From positions 3 to 64,002 of the forward strand of contig NZ_UNRA01000008.1 in NCBI RefSeq assembly GCF_900537075.1: DNA of 64,000 bases, read 5' to 3'. Shown here piece after piece: positions 27,394-37,177 of the stretch (position 1 is the stretch's first letter; each line of letters starts with the position of its first letter). This DNA comes from Tropicibacter sp. Alg240-R139 (GTDB lineage Bacteria; Pseudomonadota; Alphaproteobacteria; Rhodobacterales; Rhodobacteraceae). Both the position numbers and the translations under genes were made by a program. The notes beneath the pieces were generated by a model. It saw only the letters and a program-made list of their open reading frames with translations, had not been told where the DNA came from and searched no databases.

Positions 27394-28512
27394 ATGTTGG
27401 ATTCAATCACTTGGTGTACCAACTGCCTGAATATGTCGACGCGACCCCGTATTGCTTTCGATGACCGCGGTTGGTGCAATGCCTGCCAGTGGATGGAAGA
27501 GAAAAAGACACTGGATTGGGACTCGCGTCAAAAAGAACTCGAGGAACTGCTGAAAAAGTACAAATCCACCGATGGCGGATTTGACTGTCTGGTTCCGGTC
27601 AGCGGCGGCAAGGACGGGTCCTATGTGGCGCACCAGCTCAAGCATGTCTATGGGATGAACCCGCTGGCAGTGACCATCCGCCCGGCGCTGTCGCTGGAGC
27701 TGGGGGATCAGAATCTCAGCAATTTCATCAATTCCGGCTACAACCACATTCACGTCTCGCCCGACGCCGAGGTCATGCGCCGCTTCAACCGCTATGGTTT
27801 CATCGAAAAGGGCTTCCCTTACTACGGCTGGCTGACGACCATTCTGTCGTCGGTGATCCGTGTGGCGCTGAACTTTGACATTCCGCTGATTTTTTACGGC
27901 GAGGATGGCGAGGTCGAATATGGCGGGTCGACGGAATCCAAGAACCGCGCCCTGTTCGATATCGAATACATGAAGCGGGTCTACCTGGAAGGTGGCTATG
28001 AAAAGGTTCTGAACCTCTTCGATGACATCGATCCGGCAGATCTGTATTTCTGGCAATTCCCCAAGGATGACGCTCTGGAAGGACGTGATCTGTACCTGAC
28101 CCACTGGTCCTACTTTGAACCGTGGGATTCCTATCGCAACTATCTGGTAGCCAAGGAGCACTGCGGCCTCAAGGAACAGGACGAAGGCAACCAGGGTACC
28201 TTCACCAATTTTGCCCAGAACGATCAGGCGCTTTATGCGCTGCACGCCTACCTGATGTACCTCAAGTTCGGGTTTGGCCGCGCCACCCAGGACGCGGGCA
28301 TCGAAATCCGCCGCGGTGCGATGACGCGCGAGCAGGCGGTGAACCTGGTGCGCATGTATGACGGGCACTATCCGGAAGAGTTCATCGACATGTATCTGGA
28401 ATACTATGAGATGACCAAGGACGAGTTCGACGCCGTGCTGGACAAATGGGCCAACACAGAGCTGTTCGAAAAGGTGGACGGTATCTGGACCCCCAAGTTC
28501 ATGGTCACCTGA
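27394..28512 (+). CDS. N-acetyl sugar amidotransferase (WbpG/PseA family)
   Basis: The 372-residue protein begins with a Cys-rich zinc-like motif (WCTNCLNMSTRP and GWCNACQW). It has the ATP-pyrophosphatase P-loop PVSGGKDGSY near residues 67-76 and FYGEDGEVEYGGS. This family uses ammonia from a HisH/HisF-type pair to turn an acetamido group on a sugar into an acetamidino group, as in Pseudomonas B-band LPS and in acetamidino nonulosonates. HisH- and HisF-like partners follow directly, with 1 base before hisH. GAGGGAA precedes the start. Confidence 0.9.
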   Translation: MLDSITWCTNCLNMSTRPRIAFDDRGWCNACQWMEEKKTLDWDSRQKELEELLKKYKSTDGGFDCLVPVSGGKDGSYVAHQLKHVYGMNPLAVTIRPALSLELGDQNLSNFINSGYNHIHVSPDAEVMRRFNRYGFIEKGFPYYGWLTTILSSVIRVALNFDIPLIFYGEDGEVEYGGSTESKNRALFDIEYMKRVYLEGGYEKVLNLFDDIDPADLYFWQFPKDDALEGRDLYLTHWSYFEPWDSYRNYLVAKEHCGLKEQDEGNQGTFTNFAQNDQALYALHAYLMYLKFGFGRATQDAGIEIRRGAMTREQAVNLVRMYDGHYPEEFIDMYLEYYEMTKDEFDAVLDKWANTELFEKVDGIWTPKFMVT

Positions 28513-28513
28513 C

Positions 28514-29143
28514 ATGACGGTTGTCAGCATCGTCGATTACGGCGTCGGAAACCTGCGGTCTGTCATCAATGCGCTTGAACACATTGGTGCCCAGGCTGAA
28601 CTGGTTTCCGATCCGGTTGCCTTGCGCAAGTCCGGCAAACTGCTCTTGCCCGGAGTGGGTTCTTATCGCATCGCGATGGAGCAGTTTCAGGCCAGCGGTC
28701 TTGCTGACACTTTGATGGAGCGCGTGACCCAGGATCAGATCCCCATGTTGGGGATCTGTGTGGGCATGCAGCTGATGACCGAGCACGGGACCGAGGACGG
28801 CGGCGCACCGGGCCTGGGTCTGGTGCCCGGGGTGATCGACAAATTCGATGCCGACACCATGAAGGCCAAGGGGCTGAAAGTGCCCCATGTCGGGTTCAAC
28901 ACGGTTCGGCCCAAATCGGGTTCGCTTTTGTTCAAGGATCTGGGCGACGGGATCGACGTCTATTTCACCCACAGCTTCCGGCTGGCCTCGACCGGCGACG
29001 ATCATGTGGGGGCCTTGTGCAATTACGGTGTGGATTTTGTCGCGGCCGTTGAACACGAGCATGTGGTCGCCACCCAGTTCCACCCCGAGAAAAGCCAGGC
29101 AAACGGGCTGGCGATCCTTCGCAATTTTATGGACAACTTCTGA
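28514..29143 (+). CDS. hisH: HisH-like glutaminase subunit of sugar amidination
   Basis: The 209-residue class I glutamine amidotransferase has the nucleophile Cys82 in LGICVGMQLM and the His190/Glu192 pair in QFHPEKS. It resembles imidazole-glycerol-phosphate synthase HisH but sits between WbpG- and HisF-like genes, with a one-base stop/start overlap (TGATG) to the latter. It should release ammonia from glutamine for the amidotransferase at 27394 rather than serve histidine synthesis. No other histidine gene is in the window. Confidence 0.9.
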   Translation: MTVVSIVDYGVGNLRSVINALEHIGAQAELVSDPVALRKSGKLLLPGVGSYRIAMEQFQASGLADTLMERVTQDQIPMLGICVGMQLMTEHGTEDGGAPGLGLVPGVIDKFDADTMKAKGLKVPHVGFNTVRPKSGSLLFKDLGDGIDVYFTHSFRLASTGDDHVGALCNYGVDFVAAVEHEHVVATQFHPEKSQANGLAILRNFMDNF

Positions 29144-29922
29144 TGCTGAAAAAGCGGCTGATCTTCACTCTTTTGTATTCAAAGGGGAGTTTTATGTTGA
29201 GCCGCAATTTCCGCCTGCAGCGGGTGGGAAACGCGGATTGGCTGAACCGGAACTACAATTTCAGCACCATCGCCACCTCGATCGACGAGTTGATCATTCT
29301 CAACACAGAACGCGCCGAGGACGGCACCACGCTGTCGCATGAGAAATTTCTGAGTGACGTGGAAAAGGTGACCAAAGGCTGCTTCATGCCTTTGGCTTTG
29401 GGGGGCGGGCTGACCTCGGTCGATCAGATCCCCCAGTTGATGCAAAGCGGCGCGGATAAGATCGTGGTCAATACGGCGCTGTTTCGCAACGCCGAGTTTG
29501 TCCGCGCGGCCGTGGCGAAATATGGCAGCCAATGCGTCGTGGCCTCGATCGATTATCGCCACACCCAGGACGGGTTCGAAATCTATACCGCCTGTGGCAG
29601 CGAACGTGTCGAAGGTGAGTTCACCGATCTGCTGGCCTATGTGGCCGATCTGGGCGTGGGCGAGATCTATCTCAACTCCATGGACAAGGACGGCACTGGC
29701 CAGGGCTATTGGATGGATGTGCTGGATCAGATCAGCGCAATTGAACACCTGCCGGTCATCATGGCCGGGGGGGCGGGCAATTTCGAACATCTGATGGAAG
29801 GGCTGGGCAGCGCCAACATCGATGCTGTGGCCACCGCCAACCTGTTCAACTTTGTCGGGGATGGCTTGCCCAAAGCGCGCGAAAAGCTTCTGGCGCATGA
29901 CCAGAACCTTGCCCGCTGGTAG
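29143..29922 (+). CDS. hisF: HisF-like ammonia-channel subunit of sugar amidination
   Basis: This 259-residue (beta/alpha)8 protein keeps HisF landmarks: LGGGLTSVDQI, DKIVVNTALF, VASIDYR with the second catalytic Asp, DKDGTGQGYWMDV and MAGGAGNFEHL. The first strand reads IFTLLYSKGSF, whereas true HisF has CLDVxxGRVVKG, so the essential first catalytic Asp is replaced by Tyr. That fits a dedicated amidination partner that conducts ammonia without cyclase activity. It overlaps hisH by one base. Confidence 0.88.
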   Translation: MLKKRLIFTLLYSKGSFMLSRNFRLQRVGNADWLNRNYNFSTIATSIDELIILNTERAEDGTTLSHEKFLSDVEKVTKGCFMPLALGGGLTSVDQIPQLMQSGADKIVVNTALFRNAEFVRAAVAKYGSQCVVASIDYRHTQDGFEIYTACGSERVEGEFTDLLAYVADLGVGEIYLNSMDKDGTGQGYWMDVLDQISAIEHLPVIMAGGAGNFEHLMEGLGSANIDAVATANLFNFVGDGLPKAREKLLAHDQNLARW

Positions 29923-29941
29923 CGGCTCTAATTTGGTGTTT

Positions 29942-29957
29942 TCCCCGTGACCGGGGA
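29942..29957 (+). promoter_or_regulatory. Intercistronic hairpin after hisF
   Basis: TCCCCG and CGGGGA form a 6-base-pair stem with loop TGAC, 20 bases after the hisF stop, followed by an AT-rich stretch. It could attenuate or protect the transcript between the amidination trio and the aminotransferase gene. Confidence 0.4.
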
Positions 29958-29980
29958 TATTTGAAATTTATTGGGATGAC

Positions 29981-31462
<1,482 letters not shown>

Positions 31463-31466
31463 AGAC

Positions 31467-33293
31467 ATGTGCGGTATCTTTGGAAGCTTCGGCTATGATG
31501 GCACACAGCTGTCGGATGATGTGATTGCCCAGGTGTCGGGGGCGATCCGCCACCGGGGCCCGGACGCAAACGGCTATTATTCGGATGATCGGGTGGTGCT
31601 GGGCAACACCCGTCTGGCCATTCTCGACCTCAGCACGGCCAGCGATCAGCCGCTTTATTCGGATGACCGCGACATCGTGGTGGTTCAGAACGGCGAGATC
31701 TACAATTACATCGAACTGCGCGAAGAGCTGCGCCGACTTGGCGCGCGCTTTGACAGCGAAGGCGACACCGAGGTTCTGTTGCGCGCCTTTGAACAGTGGG
31801 GGCCTGATTTTGTCACCCGGCTGAATGGCATGTTTGCCATCGCCGTGTTCGAGAAAAAGCACCAGAAACTGTGGCTCTACCGCGACCGTCTGGGGGTCAA
31901 ACCGCTTTACTTGGCGGGCGGCGAGAATGGCGAACGTCTGTGGTTTGCTTCGGAAATCAAGGCGATCTTGGCCAACGACAACAGCTATACCCCCGATCTG
32001 GATGCTTTTGCCCAGTTCTTTGCGCTCAATTACATCCCGCAGCCCTCGACCGCTTTTGCCGGCATCCGCCATCTGCCGCCGGGGCACCGGGCCGAGATTT
32101 CGGCAGATCAGGGCGCGCAGATCACCCGCTATTGGGATCTGGCCGATGTGGCAGAGCAAACGGATATGAGCGAGGCCGACGGCCAGGCCGGGTTGGTGCG
32201 TATTCTCGATGATGCGACCCGGATCCGGATGCGCTCGGATGCGCCTTTTGGGGCGTTTTTGTCCGGCGGGCTCGACAGCAGCTCGGTCGTGGCCTTCATG
32301 AGCATGTATCAGACCGCCCCGGTTCGCACCTTTTCCATCGGCTTTGATGATCCGCGCTTTGATGAAACACGCTATGCCCGGATGGCGGCCAAGCGGTTTG
32401 GAACGCTGCATGAGATGGGCACTCTGACTCATGATTCCTACACCATGTGGCCCCGGTTCATCTGGCACTGCGACCAACCCCATGGCGATGTCTCGTTCAT
32501 GCCCACTGACCGGGTTGCATCCCTGGCGGCGCGCGACGTCAAGATGGTGCTGACGGGTGATGGCGCGGACGAGCTGTTTGCGGGGTATGAAAAATACCTT
32601 GATCTGTTCCCGAATGGTCAGACCGATCATCTGGGCGCGAATTGGGAAGACGATTTTGTCCGCAGCTCGGGCCTGTTGGTGGGCTCGCAGGCGGATGATC
32701 TTTTGGCCGGCCCCCTGAAAGAGGCGTTCAACGACACCGATCCCTATCGGGCCCTGTCCAGCGAAATACGCCGGGCCGATCACCTGGATCCGATCAACCG
32801 GGTGCTGTTTGCTGAAACCACGACCCTGCTGCCGGGCAACAACTTGGTCAAACCCGACCGGATGGCGATGGCCAACTCGGTCGAGGTGCGCTCGCCGTTC
32901 CTGGATTACCGGATGGCGGAGTTTGCCTTCTCCATGCCCGGCGCGCTCAAGCTCAAGGGCGGCGAGACCAAGGCGCTGTACAAGCGGGCCGTGGAACCCT
33001 TCCTGGGCAGCGAGCTGACTTATCGACGCAAGCAGATGTTCACCGTGCCGGTTGGCGAATGGCTGCGGCAGGCATTGGCAGGCTACACCCGCGACATGCT
33101 GCTGGATGGCCGTCTTGAGGCGCGTGGCCTGTTTGACATGGACACTATCGACGCCATGCTGACCCAGCACATTGCGGGAACCGCGAATTTCACCCGCCAG
33201 TTGCGGGCGCTGATTTCGGTTGAAACCTGGTTCCGTCTGTTTGTGGACCGGGATGCAGATGTTCTGGAGCAGGCGGGTCAGGCCCCAGTCTGA
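31467..33293 (+). CDS. asnB: AsnB-like glutamine-dependent amidotransferase (copy 1)
   Basis: Starting at 31467 after CAGGAGCG, the 608-residue protein exposes Cys2 after Met removal (MCGIFGSFGYDG), the class II glutaminase nucleophile. It then has RHRGPDANG, NGEIYNY and the synthetase P-loop FLSGGLDSSSVVAFM. Such AsnB-like enzymes in polysaccharide loci usually amidate a carboxylate, for example of a uronic or nonulosonic acid, rather than make free asparagine. It lies 4 bases after the aminotransferase. A second, only moderately similar copy is at 55219. Confidence 0.9.
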   Translation: MCGIFGSFGYDGTQLSDDVIAQVSGAIRHRGPDANGYYSDDRVVLGNTRLAILDLSTASDQPLYSDDRDIVVVQNGEIYNYIELREELRRLGARFDSEGDTEVLLRAFEQWGPDFVTRLNGMFAIAVFEKKHQKLWLYRDRLGVKPLYLAGGENGERLWFASEIKAILANDNSYTPDLDAFAQFFALNYIPQPSTAFAGIRHLPPGHRAEISADQGAQITRYWDLADVAEQTDMSEADGQAGLVRILDDATRIRMRSDAPFGAFLSGGLDSSSVVAFMSMYQTAPVRTFSIGFDDPRFDETRYARMAAKRFGTLHEMGTLTHDSYTMWPRFIWHCDQPHGDVSFMPTDRVASLAARDVKMVLTGDGADELFAGYEKYLDLFPNGQTDHLGANWEDDFVRSSGLLVGSQADDLLAGPLKEAFNDTDPYRALSSEIRRADHLDPINRVLFAETTTLLPGNNLVKPDRMAMANSVEVRSPFLDYRMAEFAFSMPGALKLKGGETKALYKRAVEPFLGSELTYRRKQMFTVPVGEWLRQALAGYTRDMLLDGRLEARGLFDMDTIDAMLTQHIAGTANFTRQLRALISVETWFRLFVDRDADVLEQAGQAPV

Positions 33294-33345
33294 TACGCCC
33301 TCGCGCTTGTTTTTCCCTGATTAGACCATTGGATTTGAGGCCCAC

Positions 33346-34194
33346 ATGCAGTTTTTGATGATCGTCGACGATCCCGACATCGCCCGCTACGCCAGTGAAA
33401 ATGGTGTGGATCGGTTGTTTGTGGATCTGGAATACATCGGCAAGGATGTCCGCCAAAAGGGCATGGCCACCTGGAAAAGCAAGCAAACGCTAGAGGATGT
33501 GACCAAGATCCGTGAAGCTGCGCCCGAGGGGCACGTGCTGGTGCGGATCAACCCGCTGTATGACGGCACCAAGGCCGAATTGGACGAGGCCATCGCACGT
33601 GGCGCCGACAGCATCATGCTGCCGATGTTCCGCACCACGGATGAGCTGGCCCGCTTTTTTGATCTGCTGGGGGATCGCGCCGAGGCGCTGCCGCTGGTGG
33701 AAACCAATGATGCGCTGCAGGCGATCCCGGATATGGTCGAGAAACTGCCACTGACCGGGCTGCACATCGGGCTCAATGACCTGCATCTGGATCTGGGGCT
33801 GGATTTCATGTTCCAACCCATCGCCGACGGCCTGCTGGACGCGCCTTGCGCCGCGATGCGGGCAGGCGGCGTGCCCTTTGGCATCGGCGGCATTGCCCGC
33901 GCGCGTGAGGGCATCGTCAGCCCCGATTACCTGCTGGGCGAACATGTCCGACTGGGGTCATCGGCGGCGATCCTGTCGCGGACCTTTCACCGCGAGGCCC
34001 AAAGCCTGGCAGACCTGCAGAACAACATGGATTTCCCCGGCGAAGTGGCCAAACTGCGCGCCATCTATGCTGCGTTCCAGACACAGGATGCGGACGCGCT
34101 GGAGCAGAACCGCAAGGACACCAGCAGCCGCATCAATGATGTGGTAGCACTTGTGCGCAAACAGAAATCGGATCAGGGACAGGCCTCGACATGA
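33346..34194 (+). CDS. HpcH/HpaI-family aldolase-like TIM barrel
   Basis: The 282-residue protein has features of the HpcH/HpaI (phosphoenolpyruvate/pyruvate) superfamily: LFVDLEYIGKD near the N-terminus, HVLVRINPLYDG, ADSIMLPMFRT, LPLVETNDALQ and GLHIGLNDLHLDLGLD with the metal-binding Glu and Asp. Family members split or form pyruvate-type carbon chains with a divalent metal. It sits between AsnB and the NeuB-type synthase and overlaps neuB by 4 bases, so it belongs to the same operon. I know no step of nonulosonate synthesis that needs it; a regulatory or side-chain role is possible. Confidence 0.75.
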   Translation: MQFLMIVDDPDIARYASENGVDRLFVDLEYIGKDVRQKGMATWKSKQTLEDVTKIREAAPEGHVLVRINPLYDGTKAELDEAIARGADSIMLPMFRTTDELARFFDLLGDRAEALPLVETNDALQAIPDMVEKLPLTGLHIGLNDLHLDLGLDFMFQPIADGLLDAPCAAMRAGGVPFGIGGIARAREGIVSPDYLLGEHVRLGSSAAILSRTFHREAQSLADLQNNMDFPGEVAKLRAIYAAFQTQDADALEQNRKDTSSRINDVVALVRKQKSDQGQAST

Positions 34195-35240
34195 GCGCAT
34201 CTATTGAACTTGGGGGGCGACGGGTCTCGGCGGATGATCCTTGCTATGTCATTGCCGAGGTGGGGGTGAACCACAACGGGGATGCCGATCTGGCGCATAA
34301 GATGATCGATGCCGCCAAAGAGGCGGGCGCCGATGCGGTCAAGTTCCAGACCTACAAGACCGATGCGCTGATCACCGCAAACACGAAAAAGGCCGATTAC
34401 CAGACCGGCACCACCGGCGAGGGCTCGCAGGATGCCATGCTGCGCAAGCTGGAACTGCCGCAAGAGGTTTTTGGCGAACTGGCCAAACATTGCCGCGAGG
34501 TGGGTGTTGATTTCATGTCGACCGCCTTTGACAGCGAAAGCCTGGAGGCGGTGTCGAAACTGGCCCCGGTCTGCCTGAAATGGCCCTCGGGCGAGCTGAC
34601 CAACACGCTGTTGCTGCGTCAGGCGGCGCAATATGATCTGCCGATCCTCTTGTCGACGGGCATGGGCACGCTGACCGAGATTTCGACCGCGCTGGATCTG
34701 CTGGCCGCACATGGCACCGATGACGTGGTGATCTTGCAATGCGTGTCGAATTATCCGGCCGCGATCGAGGAACAGAACCTGCGCGTGCTGCCCCATATGG
34801 CCGCTGTTTTTGGCAAGCCCACCGGCTTTTCCGATCACACCGAAGGCCCCTATGCGGCGCTGGCGGCACGCGCGCTTGGCATGTCGGTGCTGGAAAAACA
34901 CTTTACCATGGACCGCACGATGGAAGGGCCTGACCATCGCGCCTCGATCGAGCCTGCGGAATTTGGCCAGATGGTCACCGTGCTGCGTCAGGTCGAACAG
35001 GGTCTGGGCGACGGGGTGAAACGACGCCTGCAGTCGGAACAGAACATCCTGAGCGTGGCCCGCAAGAGCCTGGTTTATCTGCGCGACCTGCCTGCGGGCC
35101 ATGTTCTGGACCTGCAGGATCTGACCGCCAAACGCCCCGGTACCGGCCTGCCACCTGACGAGGTCGACAGCTTTATTGGCCGCACCCTGGCCGCTGACGT
35201 CACCCGCGACGAGCAGGTACAACGTGGTCATGTCCGCTGA
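34191..35240 (+). CDS. neuB: NeuB/LegI-type nonulosonic acid synthase
   Basis: The 349-residue protein has the NeuB barrel with VIAEVGVNHNGD, AVKFQTYKTDAL, KWPSGELTN, STGMGTLTEI, GFSDHT and EKHFTMDRTMEGPDH, and a C-terminal SAF/antifreeze-like domain (SLVYLRDLPAGHVLDLQDL and RPGTGL). It condenses a hexosamine with phosphoenolpyruvate to a nine-carbon sugar acid. With the dehydratase, aminotransferase and NeuC-like gene nearby, a 2,4-diacetamido-trideoxymannose substrate and a legionaminic-type product are more likely than sialic acid. Substrate cannot be read directly. Confidence 0.93.
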   Translation: MSASIELGGRRVSADDPCYVIAEVGVNHNGDADLAHKMIDAAKEAGADAVKFQTYKTDALITANTKKADYQTGTTGEGSQDAMLRKLELPQEVFGELAKHCREVGVDFMSTAFDSESLEAVSKLAPVCLKWPSGELTNTLLLRQAAQYDLPILLSTGMGTLTEISTALDLLAAHGTDDVVILQCVSNYPAAIEEQNLRVLPHMAAVFGKPTGFSDHTEGPYAALAARALGMSVLEKHFTMDRTMEGPDHRASIEPAEFGQMVTVLRQVEQGLGDGVKRRLQSEQNILSVARKSLVYLRDLPAGHVLDLQDLTAKRPGTGLPPDEVDSFIGRTLAADVTRDEQVQRGHVR

Positions 35241-35877
35241 GAATACGCCTCCTCTTTGCCTCTTTGGGGCAGGTGGGCACGGCCGTGTGGTCGGGGCCAT
35301 CGCGGCGCGTATCTGGCCCGCAGATGTGGTCTTTGGCGACGGGTCGCGCCCTTTGGGCAGCTTGGTTGATGGAATCCCGGTGGGTGTTTCGGACTTAAGC
35401 GATCTGGGCGAACATCATGTGATCGTGACCGTGGGCAACACTGCCGCCCGGCGCAAGCTGCAGACCCGCGCCGAGGAGTTGGGGCTGAGCTGCACCTATC
35501 TGATTGCTGATCCGGTGGGTTATTTTGCCCAAGCACCAGGGGCAGGCAGCATGATCCTGACCGCAGCCGTGGTGAACCCCGGTGCCCGGATCGGGCGGGG
35601 GGTGATCGTCAACACTGCGGCCGTGGTCGAACATGACTGCGTGATCGGTGATTTTTGCCATCTCGCGCCAAACTCGGTGGTGTTGGGCGATTGCACCTTG
35701 GGTGATGATGTCTGGTTGGGCGCCAATGCCACGGTCGTGCAGGGGGTGTCCATCTGTTCGAATGTCACCATCGGCGCCGGCGCTGTGGTCACACGCGACA
35801 TAACTGAGCCGGGCACCTACGTCGGTGCCCCCGCCCGCAAAATCAACGATACGAGCGCTTTGACCCCGTCACCCTGA
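35230..35877 (+). CDS. PglD/NeuD-like sugar O- or N-acetyltransferase
   Basis: The start at 35230 gives 215 residues and overlaps neuB by 11 bases. The N-terminal Rossmann-like sugar-nucleotide domain (LCLFGAGGHGRVVG) is followed by a left-handed beta-helix of hexapeptide repeats (NPGARIGRGVIVNTAAVVEHD, shown here only in part as VNTAAVVEHDCVIGD, then GANATVVQGV and IGAGAVVTRDI), the PglD architecture. It probably acetylates the 4-amino group added by the aminotransferase at 29981, giving the diacetamido sugar that the NeuC-like enzyme uses. Confidence 0.88.
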   Translation: MSAENTPPLCLFGAGGHGRVVGAIAARIWPADVVFGDGSRPLGSLVDGIPVGVSDLSDLGEHHVIVTVGNTAARRKLQTRAEELGLSCTYLIADPVGYFAQAPGAGSMILTAAVVNPGARIGRGVIVNTAAVVEHDCVIGDFCHLAPNSVVLGDCTLGDDVWLGANATVVQGVSICSNVTIGAGAVVTRDITEPGTYVGAPARKINDTSALTPSP

Positions 35878-35902
35878 GGCCGGTCAACTGGAGAACCCCC
35901 AT

Positions 35903-37174
35903 ATGTCACATTCGATTACTGCCCGCCCAGCCAACGTTCCCGAACCGGGCACGGTCGATGTGCTTTTTGTCACTTACGGGGGTGGTCACTGCCGGATGGT
36001 GATCCCGGTGGCCCAAGAGCTTGAGGCGCGCGGGATCAATACCTGTGTGTTTGCCTTGACCCTCGCCATCCCCCCGGTCCGGGACAGCGGGTTGGACTGG
36101 TTCGGCTATTCGAACCTGCCACAGGCCCAGGACCCGCATGTGCAATCCATGGGCAAAGAGCTGTCCAAAGGATTTCCGACCGATGGCCCCGTGGCGATCG
36201 AGGAAACCGTTGCCTACATGGGGCTGAACTATCGCGACCTAGAGCTGACCCATGGGGCCGAGGCCGCCGAGGCGCTTTATGCCGAAAGCGGTCGGTTCAA
36301 ATTCCACCCCTATCACATCATGCTCGAAACGCTGGAACTGATCCGGCCCAAGGTGGTGGTGGCCACCAACTCGCCCCGCTCGGAGCGGGCCGTGATCGAG
36401 GCGGCCAGCCATCTGGACATCCCGGCGCTGTGCATGATCGACATGTTTGCCATCCAGGAAAAGGAATGGATCAAGGAGCCGGGATACGGCACCAAGGTCA
36501 GCGTGCTGAACGAATGGGTCCGGGACATGCTGATCGAAAACGGCCGTCCCGCAGGCGACATCCATATCACCGGCAACCCCGCTTTCGATCAGTTGCAGAC
36601 CGACGAGGTTCGCGCCAAGGGCCAGGCGCTGCGCACCGACCGTGGTTGGGGGCAAGAGGGACGCACGACCCTCCTTTATGCCTCGGCCCCGGAATCCCTG
36701 ACCGATCCCTACACGGGCGAGCCCGCAGATATGGAGCTGCCGCTGAAGGTCGAAAACGAACTCAAGGCGATTGTGGCTGCAAACGAGGAACTGGAGCTGG
36801 TGATCCGGCGTCACCCCAGCGAGGACCAGACCGTTGCCCTGGCCCCACGCGTGCACCAAAGCACCATGGCCGATGACATCGACGTTCTGTTGCATGCGGT
36901 CGATATCGTTGCGGTGACCTGCTCGACGGTGGGTTTTCAGGGCTATCTTGCGGGCCGGGATGTATTGAGCGTTGAATGTTCTGTGGTCTCACGCGATGCA
37001 CCATACGGGGCGTTCGGGATCAGCCGGGCGGCCATGAGCATAGGTGACATCGACGCAGTTCTGCGCGATATCCTGGAAACACCCGGAGACGCCAAGGACA
37101 CGCGTCGATCGCCCGCTGGACAAGAAATCTCCGATCTCATCGAACAGCTTCTTCCTCAGCAGCGGCAGGCCTGA
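35903..37174 (+). CDS. GT-B fold protein, probable glycosyltransferase
   Basis: The 423-residue protein has an N-terminal Rossmann start (VLFVTYGGGHCRMVIPVAQEL) typical of GT-B enzymes, a linker with ITGNPAFDQL, and a C-terminal half with ELVIRRHPSEDQ and VAVTCSTVGFQGYLAGRDV. The HP-x-E and CSTVGFQ elements resemble those of CDP-glycerol and surface-polysaccharide transferases of the UDP-GlcNAc 2-epimerase-like fold. It lacks the EGxPxxxxEAMA donor motif of GT4. By position among nonulosonate genes, it is a candidate to transfer or process that sugar. The exact family is uncertain. Confidence 0.65.
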   Translation: MSHSITARPANVPEPGTVDVLFVTYGGGHCRMVIPVAQELEARGINTCVFALTLAIPPVRDSGLDWFGYSNLPQAQDPHVQSMGKELSKGFPTDGPVAIEETVAYMGLNYRDLELTHGAEAAEALYAESGRFKFHPYHIMLETLELIRPKVVVATNSPRSERAVIEAASHLDIPALCMIDMFAIQEKEWIKEPGYGTKVSVLNEWVRDMLIENGRPAGDIHITGNPAFDQLQTDEVRAKGQALRTDRGWGQEGRTTLLYASAPESLTDPYTGEPADMELPLKVENELKAIVAANEELELVIRRHPSEDQTVALAPRVHQSTMADDIDVLLHAVDIVAVTCSTVGFQGYLAGRDVLSVECSVVSRDAPYGAFGISRAAMSIGDIDAVLRDILETPGDAKDTRRSPAGQEISDLIEQLLPQQRQA

Positions 37175-37177
37175 GAC

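Noticed and set aside
28514-29922. HisH/HisF as histidine biosynthesis genes
   Set aside because: No other his gene is nearby, a WbpG-type amidotransferase is directly upstream, and the HisF-like protein lacks the first catalytic Asp.
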